From assembly GCA_032358255.1 (NCBI GenBank), contig JAULBX010019300.1, forward strand, positions 1 to 64,000: DNA of 64,000 nt, read 5' to 3'. Source of the DNA: Heterotrichella gracilis. Its lineage: Eukaryota > Sar > Xanthophyceae > Tribonematales > Xanthonemataceae. Position 1 is the stretch's first letter. Each line of letters starts with the position of its first letter. Positions 13,808 to 23,806 of the stretch are shown piece by piece. The notes beneath the pieces were generated by a model that searched no databases, was not told where the DNA came from, and saw only the letters and a program-made list of their open reading frames with translations. The position numbers and the translations under genes are program-made.

Positions 13808-13913
13808 CTTGAGCTTGAGCTGCAACTTGAGCTGCAACTTGAGCTGCAACTTGAGCTGCAACTTGAGATACTTAAGCTGCAACTTGAGCTGCAATGGAGA
13901 TACTTGAGCTGCA
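13808..13913. repeat. 12-bp minisatellite (CTTGAGCTGCAA)n
   Basis: Four to five near-perfect tandem copies of a 12-bp unit are followed by degenerate copies interrupted by GGAGATA. It sits 30-135 bp upstream of the minus-strand membrane-protein start, within the shared divergent promoter region. Confidence 0.85.
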
Positions 13914-14889
13914 GTCCTAGGCCATGTTGCAGCTCAGGTTGCAGGCTTGCACAGCGCAACTGAAGGACATAGTGTATGAGGCCATGCCTCGGAGGCAGTC
14001 TGCTTTTGATGGGCAAACCCAGTACAAGCAGCTTGATGCGCACAGTGTGAAAGGGTGCTATTTGGAAGCTGCCGTTGCCCAGCGGCCGTGCAGCAGGCTG
14101 TATGTCGAGTGACCCAGTACAGGCTAGGGCATGTGGGGGGTGACCCAACAACTGTGTGTGCGCCTTGAAAGAGCAACAACGCTAACCCAGTCTGCGTCGA
14201 CTGCTATGGCTTGAGCCACACCACGTCTGGCGGTGTAACAGTGTTGTTGCAGGTTGAAGACGGTTTTTCAAAAGGGTCCCACTCCGAGACCTGAGTCTTG
14301 GACCACGTGCGTTTTCCTTCCACGCCACGCCAGCCTGATATTTTAACGAGCAAACCCAGCCTGAGAAACTCTGAACTGCGATGCCCTGGTGCCGTTGTTC
14401 ATTTGTTGGCAAAGTTGACGCGGCTGCCGTTGTTGGCAAGGTTGACGAGGCCGACTTGATTGGGGGTGCATGGAGATCTGACGGGCATGCGTAACGTGAA
14501 GGTGTACGTAACTGTAGCTAGGGCAGAAGGAGGGGACCTGTGCTTTTGACGTGTCGTCGAAAAGGGCAGCTGCAAACAGCCTTGGACACCTGATTTATCG
14601 TTCTACAGGCCTTTCGAGTTGCCACATCTGCCCCGAATCGCCGCTCATCTGTGCAATGCATGGGTGAGGCCATTCGAAACCCAACTACGGCCTTTTGTAC
14701 CCAAACTCTCCGCACATGTTGGGTACAGCCTTTGCGTAGCATGAGAGCTTAAGCCCAGGTCAAGGAGAGGTTGCAGCATCTTCGTTCGGCCCAACGGGAA
14801 GCAGCAGCAGGCGTATCTTGGCGACTCGCCGTGAAAGGTTTGAAAGCAGCTGCCAGCCAACTCCCCACCTGGGCCAGCCACCGTCTGCA
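13914..14889. promoter_or_regulatory. Shared upstream region of the divergent membrane-protein pair
   Basis: About 980 bases with no credible open frame. A short direct repeat of GTTGTTGGCAA-type text followed by GTTGACG occurs near 14400-14445. It presumably holds both promoters. Confidence 0.35.
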
Positions 14890-15860
14890 ATGCTGTCGTT
14901 CAACGTCGTCTTGTACGTGGTGCTGGTCATATTCATTATTATGTCCATCGTCCTGGTGGGCAGCGCGCGGATTTGCCTGTACTGGCCAACCCCACGGCGT
15001 CCAGTCGCACCAGACCAACCCACACAAGAGGTACGGGGCGTTCTCCGACACCTCATACCTGTGCTTTCTGGGCTGGTTGCCCCAGCTGTGTGAGAGGTGT
15101 CATATGTTTGTCCTTGATAAGGTTTGGGCTGGCGCTCTTAGGCTTGGCTGAGGAGGAGAAACTACACCCCCCATGCCCTTCCCTTTGTATATTGACAGGC
15201 ACAGTATAACACTATCAGTCTTGAGAGGTGTTGGACGAGTTCCAATGGACAAGATCCTGCCCCAGCGACTGATTTTCACTCTTGGTCACTGCACACGCCA
15301 TATGGGGGGTTGTGTCCCAGCCCCCCCTTCACACACAGACCCCAGTCACCATGGCTAGGCGCCTAGGGTATGGTGCCCAAACGCACCACACTACAGCAAA
15401 CTCACTAAGTTTCCTATTAAATGGGTGCAGGATGAGGAGGCACCCAGCACAGCCAAGCCACCTCCAGCTTTCTTGGTGTCGCAGCCTGACGGGTAAGCCT
15501 GCCTGCCAAATCCACCACAGCTTGGGTACAGCCAGTCTACCTGCCCTTTTGCAGTAACGTGGGGCGCGTACTTTGGTGAAATGCAGTGCCCAAGCGCACT
15601 TCCTCAATGCGCGTTTTGTGCTGCTGTGAAGCCTGGTGGTGCTGTTGCCCTCAAACCCCAAACCCAATGCCCTAACAAAAACCCTTGGTCGCTGTAGGTA
15701 CCCTGGGCTCGCATACTGCGAACAGTCCGCAGAAGGCAGCAAGGGGCGTGCAGCCAAAGCAGCAAAGGGGAGGGTTGAAAGGCAACCGCCACGTCAAGAG
15801 CTGCTGCCAATCCACACAGCAGAGTTGCCGAGGGTCAGTCAACAAAGCGCTGATGAGTAG
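14890..15860 (+). CDS. Small single-pass membrane protein, 121 aa, paralogue of the 12682-13778 gene
   Basis: Function unknown. Three exons: 14890-15030, 15431-15492 and 15698-15860, with intron phases 0 and 2, the same as its divergent neighbour. Residues 4-24 form a hydrophobic helix, ended by SARICLYWPTPRRP. Exon 2 encodes a short Pro-rich linker that ends in LVSQPDG at the splice site, and exon 3 begins YPGLAYCEQ, then becomes Lys/Arg-rich. The neighbour has VIAQPDG and QMQLAFCE at the equivalent place. First exons are 47 and 45 codons long. The shared architecture argues that both models are real and derived by inverted duplication. Confidence 0.6.
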
Positions 15861-16846
15861 TGTTGGGAGTCGCTGGGTCGCTGGGAATAAGAGAGACAAG
15901 CTTTGGGTTTTGGAATGCTGCACCGTCAGAAATCTTGTTCCTGTCGCAACAGTACATTTTGCATTCCAGCGGTGCTGTTACTTTACATTTTTCTATGAAC
16001 TTAATTCTTGTGTAGCCTTGGACGCCGGCTTTTTTTTTGAGCCTGGCAAGGAGTTTGCAATGGGGTTGCAGTGATTATTATTGGGTTCCAGAGGGTGGAT
16101 CCTTTTTAATTCCATTTGTTACGGCATATCAAGGCAGTGGGGATAGCCACTGCAGTCATTGCTTCGTTTGGGCAATGGGAGTATGCTGGCGATGGTAGTG
16201 TACTGCAGTTTGCAACACGCTGGAGACACAGTGACAAAGCATTGACCGCAGTGGATGTGGTTGGAAATGTTTTGTCTTGGCTGCTGCTGGATGGTACTTA
16301 TGAAGGCAGTGGAAGGCCCTTTTAGAATTAGTGCTCAATTTTGCTGCCAAGACTTGAAATTCTCTGCACCAATTATGTATGACCTTGTGGACGAGTGCAA
16401 ACCCTGGTTGATGGTAGTGTGCCATGCCGGGCACCATGTTGCTTGCAGCGTGCGCATACACCAAGTCGGTGCCTGTTACAGCACTGCGTTTTTTTCATTT
16501 TTGGCGGTGCTAGAAAGCGAAATTATCAGTCATTGTATGGTATGGTTATAATGCTATTGCTCAATAACATAGGCTATTGGGAGTTGTCCTGGAAACCTAT
16601 CCCTGTGAGCGCTCTTTGGGAAAAGTCAGCAGTGGGGGGTGCAGTGGCATTCAAAGGAATGTTCAAAAACTGATGCACATGGTAAGCTGGGCTGAGGTGC
16701 CGTGTAAGGAAGAAATCCTTGCAGTCCGCAAATTTGGCAACAAAATCATGACTCATGATTGCAACTGGAGGCGCTTTGATTCTTTCTGGGCATCAGAGTG
16801 GTACTCCCAGTATCCTGGGGATAAACACGAGCCGCTGCAACGTTTC
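15861..16846. other. Gap of about 1 kb, no gene recognised
   Basis: This contains the presumed 3' UTRs of the 14890 gene and of FRA10AC1. Several short plus-strand open frames (for example 16577-17056, which overlaps the FRA10AC1 last exon) have no ATG at a sensible place or no recognisable domain. Confidence 0.35.
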
Positions 16847-19800
16847 CTATGGCAGCATTTCTCGAAACAGGTCGTTCAAGAAATCGTCAGCCAGCAGGCC
16901 AGTACCGCCAGACCCCTGCCTACTAGCGCTGGCATGCATCCCCTCCCCCTCCCCTCGCCTTTCAGCCCCCCCCCTCTGCCCGCCGACGTCCCCGTTGCGC
17001 CCACCCGCACCCCTGCTGCTGTGTATCTGGGCATCCTGCGGTGGGGCAGGGAGTGACCCACCACCACCACCAGTGCCCGCTAGGTGTCGTTCAGAGCCGT
17101 GGGCATCGGTGGATGGTCCTGTGCCTGCCACCTGGCCGACATGCGCGTCCACGTCGGTAGATGCACCTGCGGGGGCACATGCGCATTGGTAACTTTACAA
17201 AAAGAAAGGCTTCAGTTTGATGGAGCATTAATGACGGTAAAAGTACAATAACAGGCTTCCTTGGCAAGCTACCAGCCATGCCTAAAGTCGTAGAATATCA
17301 GGTGCTGAATTCGTAGAATATCAGGTACGGACGGTTGTGCATCCACTGAACCACGTCACGAAGTGGTGGAAAGTGCATTGCTACATTGGTACTCTGAGAG
17401 TGGAGCGGCACATGCCCTGTGCGTTTGTGGCAGTGGATGTACCTTGCGCCTGCTACATGCGCACTGGCACTGGGTGGATGGACCAACTCTGGGAGTCAGA
17501 TGTGCACGTGCAGGGTATATACGTACAAGCAACACCTGCAAATCCTTCCCTTGCGCCACATGTGCTACAGGTGGTGGAGCAATGGTGGGCGGGTGAACCT
17601 TGAGGGGGCCACCTGGCAGTCGCATGCATTATTCCTCACCTTGCGCCATGTGGTGCTCATGCGGCATGATGCGGGCAAGCAGGGGCTGGGCCTCTGGAGG
17701 GGCCGAGGGGGCGCTGGGATTCTTGTGGGACGAGGGTTTCTTGTTCTTCTCCCCTTTGTGCCGCTTGCTCCCCTTGTCCCCCCGTTTCTCCTCACGCCGC
17801 ATATCCTGCAGGCCCAGTGGGGATTTCAGATCGAGCATTGGAATGTGCACGAAAATGAAAGATCATGGCATGGAGGGTACCAATGGAAATGGCACATTGG
17901 GAGAAACACCACATGCATCCCATGGGCATCCCACATGTGGCGCATCCTCTGCCTCGTGTCTACACGACCCCTCTCGTGTTCACCACCCCCACTTGCCCTA
18001 CCATCTCTGCCTCCTTCCTCTTCTTGTATTTGAGCTGCATGGCGTGCAGGGGGCACAGCCGCAGCTTCACAAGCGCCTGCTTGGCCTCCCCTGCTTCTTG
18101 ATATGCAAAGTTCACCTCAAAGGAAGCCAGACCCTGGAAACAAGAAAGGTCGTCGATAAATATAATAAACTGATCATCACGGTATGCTACTACACATACT
18201 GAAGGCCCGGCCCACATGGGCTGACCTGACAGTAAAAGACTGAGCTGGGGTGCTGCCAGCTAGGTTAGGAAGACCCTAGGGAGCATGTGACGGGGCATGG
18301 GTGCAAAGACAGGTGCGCATTGAATTAGGTGCAGTGATGGTGGGTATGATCGACGCCTGGACAGGGCTGGCAGGACATGTGGCACAGACTTGTGCTGACA
18401 GGTAGTGAGACACAGTCGCTGGGAGCGAGGTCTCACCTGGCACCCACCCCACCCCACGACCCCTAACCTATGCACAGCGCCCTTGCGTGCCCCTCAGCAC
18501 ACCCTACCCCAATCCTGCATACCCCACACCCTGCACCCTGCACCCAGGCTTAGACGCAGGACGCCACATGTGATATGACCCTAGGCACAGGCTCAACCCT
18601 AACCCTACACCCAACCCCCAACCCCCTGCCCCGCATGACCCTTGGCACAGGCTAAACCCTAAACCCTAAACCCAATGAATGACCTCACCTGGCGCTCGTC
18701 GCACCCCTTTGCCCCGCATGACCACTGGCCCCTGCCCGCCACCACCTCCTGCTGTGTGCGCCACCGCAGGCCAAGGGCACCCTCGCGGTACCTGCCACAA
18801 GGGTTTTGTTAGGGTGAATTACGCAACAAGTAGCCTATATAGGCTCATGTCTCTTCACGCGAGGATGCTTCACAAGGCCAGTCATGCCAACCTTGTTGTG
18901 CGCCAGTAGGCATGCAACACTGAAGCCTACATGCATGCACATACCAGATACCCGCATTCCCCAGGCCCCCCACGATGACAGCCAGTAGGCATGCACCACT
19001 GAAGCCTACATACCAAATACCAAATACTAAATATCCGCATTCCCCAGCCCGCCCACAATGACAGCCAGGGTGCAGGCCTCCAAGTCCAGCCAACGGAACA
19101 GCACGGTGCTGCTGCATGCAGGTGCGCAGCACCTCATCCAACAGTGCGTGCGACCCCCGTCCCCCTCAGCATGACGGGCCACCCATGCACCCCTCCTTGT
19201 GCCAGGCAATGGAGCTGATGCCTGAGTGCATGCACACACCAGCAAGGCCAACGGCTGATGCATGCCATAAGTTCCCCCCATCACAGCATGTGCCCGCCCA
19301 CTACTCCTTGTCCACTTAAACCCAGCTGCTAGACGGATGCATATAAACACAATGCGACCGACGCCTCACGCATGCCATTGGATACACCATAGCATCCGAC
19401 GGCGCATGCCTTCCCCAGCCCCCTCACCTTGACATGTCCGCAATGCAGTACTCCTTGTACAGGCGTGCGTAGTAGCGCCTGGCCAGCGCCACCTCCCACC
19501 TGTCGCCACCCGTGTCGTCAGTCTCCTCACGGATGAACCTGGGGCAAGGGGGGGGGGGCGGGGTCAAATACATAAAACATATAGATAAATAAATTCAATG
19601 TTTACGCAGCCTGTCGTCCGTCTCCTTGCGAATGAACCTGGGGCAAAGGGGGTGGGGGTGGGGGTTTCACAGGGGAGGAAACCCTTGACAAGGGTACGGA
19701 AGCACTGCCAGAGGGGGTCCAGCAGCATGCCATGGTCCATGCGAGCTGTCACCTTAAGCCGTAACTTGGCAAACCCTGAAACCAAGTTTACAACCCCCAA

Positions 19801-20115
19801 CCTGTACGTCTCCCGCAGCACATCGCGATGCACATGGCCACCTAAAAGCCTACTTTCCAAAGCCTGACACCCTGACCCGCCAACCCCAAAACCCGAATCT
19901 GCCCACCCCCACCTGTAGGTATCCCGCAGCACGTCATGGTCTGTGCGGGTGGCCACCTGGTGGGTCTCAGGCAGCTTGCCCCCGTAGTATGTGATGTAGT
20001 CATGCATCAGCTGCTTGTGGCGGTCATAGGCAGACAAGCCCATGAGGTGCAAGCGCTGCTGGGCATGGCGGGCGCGGGCGTCTGCGCCCGCTTGGATGGC
20101 GCCAAACCCCGCCAT
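16847..20115 (-). CDS. FRA10AC1: FRA10AC1 family protein, 344 aa
   Basis: FRA10AC1 proteins are nuclear; recent work on the human protein links it to the spliceosome, and the exact role in algae is inferred. Six exons: 20115-19913, 19538-19428, 18791-18689, 18133-18002, 17805-17640 and 17166-16847. Family landmarks in order: LSAYDRHKQLMHDYITYYGG (residues about 28-47), RYYARLYKEYCIADMSRY (about 92-110), LGLRWRTQQEVVAGRGQW, a CGAKGC zinc-knuckle-like pair, and ASFEVNFAYQEAGEAKQALVKLRLC. The tail is Lys-rich, then Gly-rich, ending DDFLNDLFREMLP. An in-frame stop follows at 17629 if the intron after 17640 is retained; splicing at the strong CAAG/GTGAGG donor gives the acidic/hydrophobic C-terminus and is preferred. 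Introns 1, 2 and 3 contain duplicated fragments (see separate entries). Confidence 0.88.
18570..18675. repeat. Telomere-like repeats and an exon-3 fragment in FRA10AC1 intron 3
   Basis: CCCTAA and CCCTAAA units are mixed with two copies of a GACCC(T)(T/A)GGCACAGGCT unit. The text around 18633-18655 (CCCCGCATGACCCTTGGC) matches part of exon 3 at about 18711-18735 (CCCCGCATGACCACTGGC), so a piece of the exon was copied into the intron alongside telomeric motifs. Confidence 0.7.
18905..19068. repeat. Tandem duplication of about 80 bp in FRA10AC1 intron 2
   Basis: Two copies share AGGCATGCA-CACTGAAGCCTACAT, a run of ACCAAATACC-like text, CGCATTCCCCAG and ATGACAGCCAG. They lie entirely within the intron between exons 2 and 3. 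Confidence 0.8.
19600..19850 (-). repeat. Exon fossils in FRA10AC1 intron 1
   Basis: Read on the minus strand, about 19845-19802 resembles the end of exon 1 (HRDVLRETYR versus HDVLRDTYR), including the following GT. A more decayed copy lies at about 19757-19709 (ARMDHGMLLDP). At 19638-19605 a copy of the start of exon 2 appears (FIRKETDD versus FIREETDD) with its CCCCAG acceptor. They are remnants of tandem duplications spanning the exon 1 / intron 1 / exon 2 junction. Confidence 0.8.
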
Positions 20116-20611
20116 AGGGTTTGGGTGCGGGCGGTGGAGGTGAATGCCGGGGGAATGGGGTGGGAATGGGGGTGTGCCTGTTGAAATAGAGGGTGTGGTG
20201 GGTGTGGTGGCTGGGTCCCTTGGAGTGGGGCATTTGGTGGCAGAGACGCGGGGAGGCGGGTGGGTGGTATGCGTAGCGGGGCTGGCGAATGCGGCTAAGC
20301 CCTGGCTTGCAATAGGTGGGGGTGCAATAATGCTTTTACTGTGTCTTGGTTGTGCAAGGCATGGGAGGCAACCACAAATGAGGTGAGGGGACGCGTGCAC
20401 GCTTGGGGCGTTGCGCCTGGAGAGAGCAGCGCCTCCAAGTGGGACAGTGCCTGTGCACCGCTGGTGACTGTTCCGGAGGCGTGGTGCTGACGTTCCCAAC
20501 TGTGGTATGATGGTGCAAAGCCAACTTTTTCCATGCAAAATTTCACGTACCTGGGGTGCAGTGGTGGCTTGTAGGCACGTGTTGGCCCTCCTTTCGCGCC
20601 CTGGCCAGAAC
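20116..20611. other. Region between FRA10AC1 and the next minus-strand gene
   Basis: About 500 bases hold the FRA10AC1 5' UTR and promoter and the upstream gene's 3' UTR. The FRA10AC1 frame stays open upstream to about 20538 on the minus strand, but without family similarity; the 20115 ATG is used. Confidence 0.35.
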
Positions 20612-21087
20612 TCAGTCTTCCAGGTCCAAATACCTAGGGTGCGTTGAAACCACTTAAAGGCACAAAACTGTAATACAATAAGCCCCTAGACAAGTGAGCA
20701 ACCAGCACCAGCTTGTCACTGCAAGAGGAGACAGGACTTACGGCGCAAGGTCTGGGGAGAGGCGAGGGGTATGCAGGAATTTAGTCAGTGGGTCACTTGT
20801 CGCGACCTGAACTGTGTCGCCAAGAACCACCACCTCTTCCTCGTACAGATTTCCTGTAAACAGTAGTCCCCACGTATGGCGTTGGCGTGCTCGGTACACA
20901 TCTGTCCAATGGTTTCCACAATGCATGCATATGCAACGCATGCATGTGGCAACAGGTCGTTTAAAACCTCCCTACCCGTGCCAACCAAGTCTTTCTCAGT
21001 GAAGTACTTTGCAATTAATGTGGATTTGCAGTCCAACCAGGTTCGCTTGTATTTCTCCAGCAACTGTTGCTCGTTTACGGTGCCCAT
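20612..21087 (-). CDS. Small conserved-looking protein, 81 aa, unknown function
   Basis: Not assigned to a family. Three exons: 21087-20976, 20853-20742 and 20633-20612, with phases 1 and 2 that join cleanly. The N-terminal third is basic and probably helical (LLEKYKRTWLDCKSTLIAKY), the middle holds a beta-type run (NLYEEEVVVLGDTVQVATSD), and the end is acidic (PDLAPYLDLED). No signal peptide or membrane helix is visible, so a soluble partner subunit is likely. Its start codon is 249 bp from that of the divergent gene at 21337. The last exon contributes only seven codons, so the 3' end is the least certain part. Confidence 0.55.
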
Positions 21088-21336
21088 ACTTTGACATGCA
21101 TGCATGCAGTGCACACCAAAAGAAAGGTAAGGGCGTTGATGTGGTCGGTGAAATGGGAGTTGATAGCCTAGTAATGGTAAATTCTAATAGCTGTTGCCCA
21201 TTAAGTGATAGAAATAGCACTCGTGGTCCGACTCCCTCACAATGCAGCGAGTTTTCCCGCCCACATAAAACTCCGAAACCTGCTGGCACCAGTTAAGTTG
21301 ACGCGGCTTGCCCTGTCACTGTCAACTTCACTATTG
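21088..21336. promoter_or_regulatory. Compact divergent promoter region
   Basis: Only 249 bases separate the two start codons. A TGCATGCATGCA palindromic run lies at about 21097-21108, close to the minus-strand start. It is probably a bidirectional promoter. Confidence 0.4.
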
Positions 21337-22105
21337 ATGTCACCAATGCCATTCTACCGTAGCAGGTTGAAACCAGTGAGGCCTTGCCTTTGAGAGATTT
21401 ATGTGCCAGTGTGCTTAATCCCAACCTTGAGAAGTACATAGACCACTTACGCGTGACCTTGCAACAAAACACGTTGCTTTGGCCTTCAGTTACCACAATA
21501 TTATGTTTCGGAAGTTCTTGGCTGGTATTGGTGGTGTTGTGTTGTGGGCGGTCTTTGGAGATGCGCATGCACATGCAGGTCAAAGAACGTTGCTACAGGT
21601 TGGTGTCCCACCACAGGCACATACCTGCCACCACTGTATCCCTGCACTTGTCCCTACCCCTGCACCTAACATTCGTGCACCTGCACCTGACACCTATACC
21701 AAGCCACACCCGGTGAATTGTCCAGTGCACACCTCGCCGTCTCCACACTGAACCTCAACCCCAACTGCATATAGGAGGAGTCTTGCAAAGACGACTTTGT
21801 GAAGGGATTGGCTGTGGGCATCGTATCAGGTATGCCAGTGTTCAGCAGCAGTGCATGCTATGCTGTGACAGTGGCTGTGGTTTTCCGTTGCCTGGGTGAC
21901 TGATCTCAGCTCTGCCGGTATGCCAGGGTTTATAGGAGGAGTCGTGATGGCTGGGGTGGGGCTTGCGTTCTGGTCCTGTTACTTCAGCAACCACTTCAAT
22001 CCAGCACAGCACAGAGGCGAGCTGCACTGCCTGCGACCACCCAACAACCCCTTGTCAGACGCGACGACTAGCAGCAGGCAAAACTCGCTAGGCAGCTTCT
22101 ATTAG
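21337..22105 (+). CDS. Small glycine-rich single-pass membrane protein, 90 aa
   Basis: Function unknown. Three exons: 21337-21375, 21775-21829 and 21927-22105. The product starts MSPMPFYRSRLKP, followed by KDDFVKG and one hydrophobic helix of about 26 residues with small-residue spacing (GLAVGIVSGFIGGVVMAGVG), a pattern common in helices that pack together or in inner-membrane organelle proteins. The tail is soluble and Ser/Asn-rich, ending NSLGSFY. The helix spans the junction of exons 2 and 3, which supports the splice. A second in-frame ATG lies three codons downstream. No family could be named. Confidence 0.5.
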
Positions 22106-22433
22106 ACGTGAAGGGTTGCAACTGCAGTGACAGCGGGCTGGTTGTTGGACAGATTGACACAATGAGTGGCCAAAGGCACTGACAACATATCTTGCCCACG
22201 CAAGGTTGTTGAGCCAGCTTGGCAAGGCAGGCAACACCAGCTGAAGAGCAAGCCATTGCCCTGGAGAAACGTCCATCCTATAGACAACTTGGGTTTGATT
22301 GGTCATCACTGGTGGGTAGCCTACCATTGCCACGGGTAGGCTATTAGTAGTCGGATACCAACAACCGGGAAGCCACTTGTGCCTTACCAAGCTGCCAGCA
22401 GTCTGAATTCAGTTGTGCTGCATTGACAACGCC

Positions 22434-22505
22434 TTCTGGCTGGTTTGGGTGCCCTGGAGCATCCCAGTGGCCCCTTAACTCTGCCGCTGTGCGTTCCCTT
22501 TCTTT
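22434..22505 (+). repeat. Dispersed repeat, copy A
   Basis: About 72 bp, roughly 80-85% identical by eye to 46361-46432. The shared core reads CTGGCTGG, TGCCCTGG, CCAGTGGCCCC, TAACT and CTGTGCGTTCCCTT, followed in both by T- and C-rich text. It may be the 3' part of a short non-autonomous element. Confidence 0.65.
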
Positions 22506-22674
22506 TGAAGAAAATGCTTTCTTTCTTTAGGTGATTTAAACTCCTAGTGCTGCACTTGGAAAATGAGCAGGTGGCTGGGCTGCATGTGAGCGTGACGCAC
22601 TGAAAGACGGGGCATCTATCCAACGGTGCAACGGTTGCACCTCAGGTTGCAAATCAGACTGACTCTAGTCTGAG

Positions 22675-22700
22675 TTGGCCTCTGTGCGTCCCCTTTCCAA
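22675..22700 (+). repeat. Dispersed repeat, short copy C
   Basis: Only the terminal motif CTCTGTGCGTCCCCTTTCC is shared with copies A, B and D. Confidence 0.4.
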
Positions 22701-23806
22701 AAAATCATTCTAGGTGAGCCTGGCTTCTTCTCTGAGGTGACTCAGTGACTGAGTGGACACTTCTGGCAGAGAATAAATTTACAAAGAGTAACTCTCAGCA
22801 ACTTGATTCAATCAATGCAGTTTGCTGATAGGCTGCCTTACAGCAGACCTGGTGCCGTTTGCACAAGGGGCGTACAGTATGCTCCCATCAGAATGTTGTA
22901 TGACAATCACCACAGTGGAAAACTTTGAGGGCTTGGCAACTCGTACACCACTGAATAGTTCAACCAGTGAGTACGGTGTTCAACGAAAAGGGCTTGAATT
23001 GGCCAGTGGACAACAGCAGGTGCTATCGGTACCAGCAAGAATCATACGTGTACATGCAAACCAACCTAACCCACTATGAACTGGAATGAAAGTCCCTGGC
23101 TACACTGCATCAACAAAGCGCCACTGCGCCGAAGCATCTGTACAACTGCGCAGCAAGCCACTTGCACAGCGTGCACCTTGTATTGGGTTAATAAGCAACT
23201 CGTATAGCCTTACCGAAACAAATACCCTTGTTTGGTCTGTGGCAGCTCCCTGCCTGTAGCAGATATGCACGCACTAGTGGTTGGTTGAGTGAATCAGATC
23301 CCCGGTACCCTATGTGTGGTAGTTCAATTGCTAGACAACAAAGACCCTGGAAAAAAGAACTACACAGAGATAAGTAGCTTCAACGTTGAAAGAGAGTTAT
23401 GAACCCCCGTCCGAAATCCAACACAAAGTTTATTGAGTTGGACCAGCAATTAAAAAAAGGGGGCTGCCAGCAGTGGCATCTAGCTGGGCAAGGCGCCCAC
23501 AGTCAATGATAAATCAAAACACTGCAATCTGGCAGGGAAACTGCCTGGCTCCCACTGCGCACACAGGAAGTAGTTCCAACAGGTGATAGCCCCCTTCAAC
23601 AACCTACGTGTCGTTGGAGCTAAGCTCAGAATACAGCCTCCCAAGCAAGGTGGGTGAGTACTCGCACAGGAGAGAGTCCTTCTTTGCTGCCTGCAACAGG
23701 GTATAAAATACCTGTTACCATCAATGCAGTCTTGGAGGCGCGTGTGGAATGGACTTCTAGGCACGTGCTCTTCGGGGCCACAGTCAACAGCAACTCCTGC
23801 TGCCGC

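Larger units (their letters stand above)
22106..23806. other. Gap of 1.7 kb with dispersed-repeat copies
   Basis: This lies between the 3' ends of two convergent genes. Apart from the repeat copies noted at 22434 and 22675, only weak open frames are present. Confidence 0.35.

Noticed and set aside
16577-17192. Plus-strand proline-rich open frames
   Set aside because: They lie opposite the Gly-rich last exon of FRA10AC1; the Pro-rich text is its complement.
17629-17640. In-frame stop of FRA10AC1 shortly after exon 5
   Set aside because: A strong CAAG/GTGAGG donor precedes it and the phase-matched exon 17166-16847 supplies the acidic/hydrophobic end; read-through would lose it. It could still be a retained-intron isoform.
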